From assembly GCF_034092465.1 (NCBI RefSeq), contig NZ_CP139303.1:1731923-1795922 (forward strand): DNA of 64,000 bases, read 5' to 3'. Below the pieces are notes generated by a model. That model did no database searches. It saw only the letters and a program-made list of their open reading frames with translations, and had not been told where the DNA came from. The position numbers and the translations under genes were made by a program. Positions 58,770 through 64,000 of the stretch are shown piece by piece. Positions within the stretch are counted from its first letter, which is position 1; each line of letters begins with the position of its first letter. The stretch comes from Prochlorococcus sp. MIT 1223. GTDB lineage: Bacteria; Cyanobacteriota; Cyanobacteriia; PCC-6307; Cyanobiaceae.

Positions 58770-59528
58770 TCAACCTAACCATTTATCTTTATGTTCTCTT
58801 AGATAAGATAATTCTTCAATATTTTTAGCACGAATGAATAAATTTGTTTTGCGCTCTTCCGAAAGACTTGTCGGCAAGGTTACTTTTCCTTTATCTCTAA
58901 TATCTTTGATTTTTTGAAGTCTATTCTTTATCGAGATATCTTTTGGTACAAGACTGTTAGCCCATCGAAGATTTCCTTCAGTGTACTCATGTCCACAAAA
59001 TATTTGTGTTTCAGAGGGGAATGAATTTATTAGAGTAAGAGAGTTATACATATTTTCAGGTGAGCCTTCGAAAAGACGACCACAGCCTCCTGCAAATAAA
59101 GTATCACCACAAAACAAGACAGGTTTGTTCATGCACTGACTTTTTATATAGAAAGCTATATGTGTTCTGGTATGGCCTGGGATTTCTAAAATTTCTACGG
59201 TTAAACCCATGATCTCTAATTCGTCTTCATGGCTAACCGAGATAGTCTGTAAAGGAATTCTTGGTAAATCTTCTTTTGATGCTATTACTTTTGTCTTGGG
59301 CCATTTAGTTAATAACCCTTTTGTTCCTCCAATGTGATCATCATGATGATGAGTTAGTAAAATCGCTTCAAGATTCAACTCTCTTTTTTGCAGCCAAGTT
59401 ATTACTGGACCAGCTACTGATGGATCTACAACGACTGCATTTCCGTCCCAAATCCAAATCCAAATTATATTATCGGTCAGTGCAGGAATAGGATGGATTA
59501 TTAAATTGCCTCTATCTTCGGTGAGCAT
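58770..59528 (-). CDS. gloB: Glyoxalase II (hydroxyacylglutathione hydrolase)
   Basis: Hydrolyses S-D-lactoylglutathione in methylglyoxal detoxification. 252 residues of the metallo-beta-lactamase fold: the THHHDDHIGG metal motif at about 58-67, the bridging Asp in CGDTLFAGGCGRLFEG and a late His in FCGHEYTEGNLRWA, which also gives the family its glutathione-binding domain. Divergent from hisG. Confidence 0.92.
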   Translation of the reverse strand: MLTEDRGNLIIHPIPALTDNIIWIWIWDGNAVVVDPSVAGPVITWLQKRELNLEAILLTHHHDDHIGGTKGLLTKWPKTKVIASKEDLPRIPLQTISVSHEDELEIMGLTVEILEIPGHTRTHIAFYIKSQCMNKPVLFCGDTLFAGGCGRLFEGSPENMYNSLTLINSFPSETQIFCGHEYTEGNLRWANSLVPKDISIKNRLQKIKDIRDKGKVTLPTSLSEERKTNLFIRAKNIEELSYLREHKDKWLG

Positions 59529-59578
59529 TTCATTTAAGGGGTGAGGAATAGTTAAAATTAAATTGGGATAGTAAATTC

Positions 59579-60232
59579 ATGATTACTGTTGCATTGGCTA
59601 AGGGAGCTTTGCTTCAAGATTCAATTTCCAGGTTTGCAAAAGCTGGATTGGATTTTTCTTCATTGCTAGAGCCTGGTAATCGCCAGTTAATGGTTCCTTC
59701 AGTATGTGGTAAAGCCAAAGCTTTGCTAGTTAGAAATGCAGATGTTGCTGTTTATGTTGCATATGGGCAAGCCCAATTGGGGATAGTTGGATACGACGTG
59801 CTAAGTGAACAAGATATGCCAGTAGCAAATCTATTAGATCTTGAATTTGGCCACTGTCGGATGTCTGTTGCAGTAAGAGAGAATAGTGGATATAAAAGAG
59901 CTTCTAACTTGCCACCCCATTGCCGAGTAGCCAGTAAATTTACTAATTGCGCAAAAACATATTTTGAAAAAATTGATTTACCAGTCGAATTGGTTCATTT
60001 GACTGGTTCAGTAGAACTTGGTCCATTAACTGGCATGGCAGAAGCAATTGTAGATTTGGTAGCAACTGGACGCACTCTGAAGGAAAATGGATTAATAGAA
60101 ATAGAACAATTATTTCACTCAACTGCAAGATTGATTGGTAATCCATTGTCACTAAGGCTTGATAATGGCTACTTGCAAGAAATTATTGAAGCAATTCAAT
60201 TACAAAACATTTCTCATAATTCTGCTAACTGA
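59579..60232 (+). CDS. hisG: ATP phosphoribosyltransferase, short form
   Basis: First enzyme of histidine synthesis. 217 residues is the short, regulatory-domain-less form, which needs the HisZ subunit for activity; hisZ is not in this window. Characteristic segments are [56 protein letters not shown] and the PRPP loop [15 protein letters not shown]. Its TGA overlaps the ABC exporter start (TGATG). Confidence 0.95.
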   Translation: MITVALAKGALLQDSISRFAKAGLDFSSLLEPGNRQLMVPSVCGKAKALLVRNADVAVYVAYGQAQLGIVGYDVLSEQDMPVANLLDLEFGHCRMSVAVRENSGYKRASNLPPHCRVASKFTNCAKTYFEKIDLPVELVHLTGSVELGPLTGMAEAIVDLVATGRTLKENGLIEIEQLFHSTARLIGNPLSLRLDNGYLQEIIEAIQLQNISHNSAN

Positions 60233-62025
60233 TGTTTTCCAAGGATTTAAAAAGAATTAGAAATCTTGGCCGTTACTTAACGAAGGAGAAAAAGCGATTA
60301 TTATTAATTGTTCTAATTCTTATACCTGTAGCTATATCTGGAGCTATTCAGCCTTTGTTAGTAGGACAAGCAATTAGTGTATTAAAAGGGGAAGAAAATA
60401 TCTTTGGCTTTGAGAGTGGTTCATTAAGCTCATCTATAAATATCTTGGTTGCAATATTATTTTTCTCAGTTCTTATTCGCTTACTATTTCAAGGTCTGCA
60501 AAGTTATTCAATACAAGCAGTTGGACAGCGACTAACAGCTCGAATTCGGGACGATTTGTTTTCACATTCAATGTCTTTATCGTTAAGGTTTCGCGACAAG
60601 ATGCCAGTAGGAAAATTATTGACAAGACTTACTAGTGATGTTGACGCTTTAGCTGAAGTCTTTGGAAGTGGAGCAGTTGGAGTGCTTGCTGATGTTGTTA
60701 GTTTATTGGTTATTTCAATAACTATGATTTTGATAGAGTGGAGATTAGGTATCTTACTTTTAGTTACTCAGATTCCTGTTACTTACTTTATTCTTTGGCT
60801 TCAAAGTAGATATAGGAAATCTAACTATAGAGTCAGAGAAGAACTCTCTCAATTAAATGCAAACTTCCAGGAGAACTTGCAAGGAATAGAAGTAGTTCAA
60901 ATGTTTAGGAGAGAAGAAATAAATGCGAAAAGTTTTTATAAAACTGGAATAGATTATCGAAATGCTGTAAATGGGACGATATTTTATGATAGCAGTATTT
61001 CAGCATTTATTGAATGGATATCTTTAGCGGCTGTGGCAATTGTCATTGCTCTTGGAGGAATGTTTCTTACGTCAGGTGCAATAGGATTAGGAACTCTTAC
61101 AACATTTATTCTTTATTCTCAAAGGCTTTTTGAGCCATTACGCCAGCTTGCGGAACGATTTACTCAGATACAAGGAGGATTGACTGCGGTAGAAAGAATT
61201 TCTGAATTATTAGAAAAAAAGATTGAAATATTTGACCAACCTACTGAAAAATTAAATGTTAAATCTACTTTATTAAATATAGATAACTCTGGAGAAGTTA
61301 TATTTGATAGGGTTTCGTTTGCCTATAAGAAAGGTGAGCAAATTATTAGGGATCTAAGTTTCAAAATTTCTCCTAGTGAAATGGTTGCCTTGGTTGGTCC
61401 TACGGGATCAGGTAAAACGACAATTATTAGATTGCTTTGTAGATTATATGAACCACAGAGTGGAGCAATATTTCTTGATGGAGTAGATATTAAAGATATA
61501 CCTCTGGAAAGATTGCGTATGAAATTAGGGGTAGTTCTCCAAGATACTTTTTTATTTAGTGGGAATGTTGGAGATAATCTTAGATTAGATTCTTCAATAA
61601 GTAATGATCGACTTGAACAAATTTGTAAGGATCTGGGGTTAATTAATTTTCTTAATAAGCTTCCTAATGGCTTGGATACATCATTAAGAGAAAGAGGGGC
61701 CAATCTTTCATCCGGAGAGAGACAATTGTTATCTGTTGCAAGAGTGGCTATTCGTAACCCAAGTGTATTAGTTATGGATGAAGCTACTGCTTTTATGGAT
61801 CCTTCTACAGAAGCAACTTTACAAAGGGATTTGGATCGATTGCTAGCAAAAAGAACAGCTCTAGTAATTGCTCATCGTCTTGCGACGGTAGAGCGGTCAG
61901 ACAGGATACTAGTTTTAAGAAAAGGGGAAATAATAGAAGAAGGTACACATCTTGAACTTAGAGCTCAAAAAGGGCTTTATTCTCAATTGGCAGACCTCCA
62001 AGAGAAAGGTTTGGCAAAACTTTAA
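60232..62025 (+). CDS. ABC exporter, fused membrane and ATPase domains
   Basis: 597 residues: six membrane helices in about 25-300 (ABC exporter type I fold) and a nucleotide-binding domain with Walker A GPTGSGKTT, signature NLSSGERQLLSVARV, Walker B VLVMDEATAFMD and the switch His in IAHRLATVERSD. All catalytic elements are present. MsbA/multidrug-like exporters of this type may flip lipids, peptides or toxins; the cargo cannot be read. Translation is probably coupled to hisG by TGATG. A GNAT gene follows 23 bp later. Confidence 0.92.
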   Translation: MFSKDLKRIRNLGRYLTKEKKRLLLIVLILIPVAISGAIQPLLVGQAISVLKGEENIFGFESGSLSSSINILVAILFFSVLIRLLFQGLQSYSIQAVGQRLTARIRDDLFSHSMSLSLRFRDKMPVGKLLTRLTSDVDALAEVFGSGAVGVLADVVSLLVISITMILIEWRLGILLLVTQIPVTYFILWLQSRYRKSNYRVREELSQLNANFQENLQGIEVVQMFRREEINAKSFYKTGIDYRNAVNGTIFYDSSISAFIEWISLAAVAIVIALGGMFLTSGAIGLGTLTTFILYSQRLFEPLRQLAERFTQIQGGLTAVERISELLEKKIEIFDQPTEKLNVKSTLLNIDNSGEVIFDRVSFAYKKGEQIIRDLSFKISPSEMVALVGPTGSGKTTIIRLLCRLYEPQSGAIFLDGVDIKDIPLERLRMKLGVVLQDTFLFSGNVGDNLRLDSSISNDRLEQICKDLGLINFLNKLPNGLDTSLRERGANLSSGERQLLSVARVAIRNPSVLVMDEATAFMDPSTEATLQRDLDRLLAKRTALVIAHRLATVERSDRILVLRKGEIIEEGTHLELRAQKGLYSQLADLQEKGLAKL

Positions 62026-62048
62026 TCAAAATTATTTATAAGCAGAGG

Positions 62049-62594
62049 ATGATGAATCAAGGCCCATTCAGAAAATCAATATTCCAAATGAATAAAAGTT
62101 CTTCTGTATTGAGTAGAGGGCTCATTGAGGATATTTATGGAAAGAGATCAATTGAATGCCCTTCTCCTTATGAGGGGGAAAGTTTTGTGTTTAGTCAAGC
62201 TAGAACATTTGACTTAATTGAACTAGAGCAGTTGCTTCAATCCGTGGGCTGGAGTAACAGGCCTTTAAGAAGGGTGAAAAAGGCTTTAGATAATAGTTTG
62301 TTGAAAGTGGGGCTTTGGAAGCATGATCCTAAGTTTCCAAGGTTAATTGGATTTGCTCGTTGCACTGGGGACGGAATATTAGAGGCTACTGTCTGGGATG
62401 TAGCAATTAACCCTGTTTATCAAGGATCAGGTTTTGGATCAACATTGATGTTATATGTTATTAATTCAATTAAAGAAATGGGGATCAAGAGAATAACATT
62501 ATTTGCAGACCCTGGAGTTATCAATTTTTACAAAAGTCAAGGCTGGGATCTTGAGCCAAAAGGAAATAAATGTGCTTTCTGGTATGCAAATTAG
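62049..62594 (+). CDS. GNAT-family acetyltransferase
   Basis: 181 residues. A poorly conserved N-terminus of about 50 residues precedes a GNAT fold: LIEAT-like GDGILEATVWDVAINPVYQGSGFGSTLM, the Q/RxxGxG acetyl-CoA loop (QGSGFGS), and FADPGVINFYKSQGW. Substrate unknown. It lies downstream of the ABC exporter and converges with the glycosyltransferase gene 26 bp away. Confidence 0.85.
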   Translation: MMNQGPFRKSIFQMNKSSSVLSRGLIEDIYGKRSIECPSPYEGESFVFSQARTFDLIELEQLLQSVGWSNRPLRRVKKALDNSLLKVGLWKHDPKFPRLIGFARCTGDGILEATVWDVAINPVYQGSGFGSTLMLYVINSIKEMGIKRITLFADPGVINFYKSQGWDLEPKGNKCAFWYAN

Positions 62595-62620
62595 CGAGAC
62601 AAAATAAGATTAATCAATCA

Positions 62621-63325
62621 TTACTTATAGTATTCACTCGCTAATAATTTAGTGTCTTCTCCCTTTTGCCACCTGGCTTTAAAACTGGCATTTTTTAAAG
62701 CTTGATTCAAAATATTAGTGTGCTGCCATTTTCGGTGGTCTGTAAATAGAGGTATGCCAATTCTTTTTAATTTTGTCTTTTGACCCAGCCTTATTACAAA
62801 ATCAAGATCTTCCATTATATATAGATCATTATAACCTCCTATTTCATTATAAAGCTGTTTGCTTATTAGTAAACCTTGGTCTCCATAAGGCCTTTGGAAA
62901 ATATAACTTCTTATATAAACCGCAAGTTGTAAAATAGTAAAGAATATATTTGTTTTTTTTAATCTGAAATCAAAAAACCAACCATATTGTTTATTCTGTG
63001 ATTGATTAATAATTTGCATTATTGCCTTTGACCAGTTTTTATGCAGTCTGCAATCAGCATGTAGAAAAAGTAGCCACTCTCCTTTTGCTGAATTTGCTCC
63101 ATGGCTAAGTTGCTTTCCCCTATTTGGTTCTGCTGTTGTTAGAAGATTTGCCCCGCTTAGGTTTGAAATAAATACTGTTAAATCTTTGCTCCCACCATCT
63201 ACTATATTTAATTCAATATCATCAGGCCAAAGATTTAAATCAGCTATAAGTAGAGGGAGGTTGCCTGCTTCATTTAATGTAGGGCAGATAATGCTTAGAT
63301 TAATTGTGGTTAATTTCTTATCCAT
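62621..63325 (-). CDS. Family-2 glycosyltransferase (arsenosugar-type, TIGR04283-like)
   Basis: 234 residues: GT-A fold start SIICPTLNEAGNLPLLIADLNLW, NIVDGGSKDLT, EPNRGKQLSHGANSAKGEWLLFLHAD (with a DxD-like HADC) and EDLDFVIRLGQ. It matches a family commonly annotated as arsenosugar glycosyltransferase because it is found next to arsM/arsS in some genomes, though neither is seen here. Its start overlaps the DUF2064 gene by 16 bp, so they are translated from one message. Confidence 0.8.
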   Translation of the reverse strand: MDKKLTTINLSIICPTLNEAGNLPLLIADLNLWPDDIELNIVDGGSKDLTVFISNLSGANLLTTAEPNRGKQLSHGANSAKGEWLLFLHADCRLHKNWSKAIMQIINQSQNKQYGWFFDFRLKKTNIFFTILQLAVYIRSYIFQRPYGDQGLLISKQLYNEIGGYNDLYIMEDLDFVIRLGQKTKLKRIGIPLFTDHRKWQHTNILNQALKNASFKARWQKGEDTKLLASEYYK

Positions 63326-63942
63326 GGTTTTAAATCTTCCAATTGATCTAAATCATTTTGTTGCCTTAATAAGTGAATCTTAATATGATTCTCATTTGCT
63401 TTCTTTATAGTTTCAGATAAAACATTATTTCTGCCCCAAGGTATACCAGTAAAGGGCCAGTTTGCTATTGGCCGTGTGAGTTTCGAGGAAAGGCCCAAGA
63501 GCCAATATCCTCCATCCATTGAGGGCCCTATAACCATTCCATGAGTTTCTAATGAGAGAGAGGCTTTTAACAAATCTTCTTCGCTTAGTGTTGGTAGATC
63601 TGTACCAATAATGATTATTGGGGAAATTTTGTTTGTTTGTGCTTTTAAGATTTCTTTTTTCATTCGTAATCCGAGATTCCCTTGCCCTTGGGTTACAACT
63701 CTGTCGATTCTTAGCCCTCTTCTCTCTCTCTTACATGCGTTTGGCCCTAGCCCTGCAATGGCTAAATGAATTTTTGCTAATCCTTTTGTTTCCAATGATT
63801 TTGCAACATGAAGGGTGTGATTGGTAAGTTTTTGTTGGATATAAGCTGCTCTCATTACACCAATATCTTTTGCAAGCCTTGTTTTACATCTGTTGGGAGA
63901 GTGCCATCGGGCCATGATGATTATTGTGGGAATACTCTTCAT
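63310..63942 (-). CDS. DUF2064/TIGR04282-type glycosyltransferase-like protein
   Basis: 210 residues: IIMARWHSPNRCKTRLAKDIG, IIIGTDLPTLSEEDLLKA and MVIGPSMDGGYWLLGLS. The fold is like nucleotidyl/cofactor-guanylyl transferases. Its product pairs with the overlapping family-2 glycosyltransferase, the typical gene pair linked to arsenosugar formation; this is inference. The 58 bp after its start show no gene before the window ends. Confidence 0.82.
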   Translation of the reverse strand: MKSIPTIIIMARWHSPNRCKTRLAKDIGVMRAAYIQQKLTNHTLHVAKSLETKGLAKIHLAIAGLGPNACKRERRGLRIDRVVTQGQGNLGLRMKKEILKAQTNKISPIIIIGTDLPTLSEEDLLKASLSLETHGMVIGPSMDGGYWLLGLSSKLTRPIANWPFTGIPWGRNNVLSETIKKANENHIKIHLLRQQNDLDQLEDLKPWIRN

Positions 63943-64000
63943 AAAGCTTTTACGTGCTTGAAAGTATTTCTGAATATTTACTATTAGTTGATTTTCTAAT

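Noticed and set aside
63943..64000. A replication-initiation gene (dnaA) or origin at the right edge
   Set aside because: Gene order in relatives makes me expect it nearby, but the last 58 bases show no DnaA box cluster or start codon I could support.

Overview
The window looks like a piece of chromosome from a marine picocyanobacterium, most likely a low-light-adapted Prochlorococcus. Sequence reasons: an AT-rich, tightly packed genome with many overlapping genes; an alpha-type (cso) carboxysome operon built around form IA RuBisCO; both light-dependent (por) and light-independent (chlL/B/N) protochlorophyllide reductases; a ferrochelatase fused to a light-harvesting-like membrane helix; and an aldehyde-deformylating oxygenase/acyl-ACP reductase pair. 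I cannot name the strain. I see no rRNA, no convincing tRNA, no CRISPR array, no insertion sequence and no prophage. The only recombinase-type gene (26852-28042) sits among housekeeping genes.

Layout. 1-13710 is housekeeping: hemC (cut by the window edge), principal sigma factor, priA, argB with two small conserved genes, ssb, cobK, cutA, and a minus-strand run proS-psb27-purA-PfkB kinase. 13711-29472 holds a small HTH-like gene, ppa, lepB, a dihydroorotase-like gene that has lost metal ligands, a two-domain phosphoglycerate-mutase-type phosphatase, a CPBP protease, an FtsL-like small gene next to ftsI, tal, a geranylgeranyl-reductase-type flavoprotein, frr-pyrH, cobO, a tyrosine recombinase and hemH. 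29613-42147 holds ilvB (with an unusual C-terminal zinc ribbon), a minus-strand run of an S1-domain protein, Tab2 and YfiH, the hydrocarbon/lipid cluster ado-aar-accA-SDR, trpF, a site-2 protease and a lipoate-ligase-type protein.

42493-48514 is the chlorophyll block: por converges on chlN-chlB-chlL and is flanked by two small uncharacterised proteins. 48613-58738 is the CO2-fixation block: csoS1D, then csoS1-rbcL-rbcS-csoS2-csoSCA-csoS4A-csoS4B-csoS1E-acRAF, ending against a convergent DUF3136-like gene and ridA. 58770-63942 carries gloB, hisG, an ABC exporter, a GNAT acetyltransferase and two overlapping glycosyltransferase-type genes.

The most interesting non-coding signals are: (i) a 350-bp leader before csoS1 with several stem-loops; (ii) strong hairpins directly after csoS1, rbcL and rbcS but not after later cso genes, which could set the RuBisCO-to-shell stoichiometry; (iii) a terminator/antiterminator-like pair between ado and aar; and (iv) a GC-richer, foldable element between the sigma-factor gene and priA that may be an unannotated RNA. 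No clearly unprecedented multi-gene system is visible. The best novelty candidates are these RNA elements, the IlvB zinc ribbon, the FtsL-like gene and the lone recombinase.
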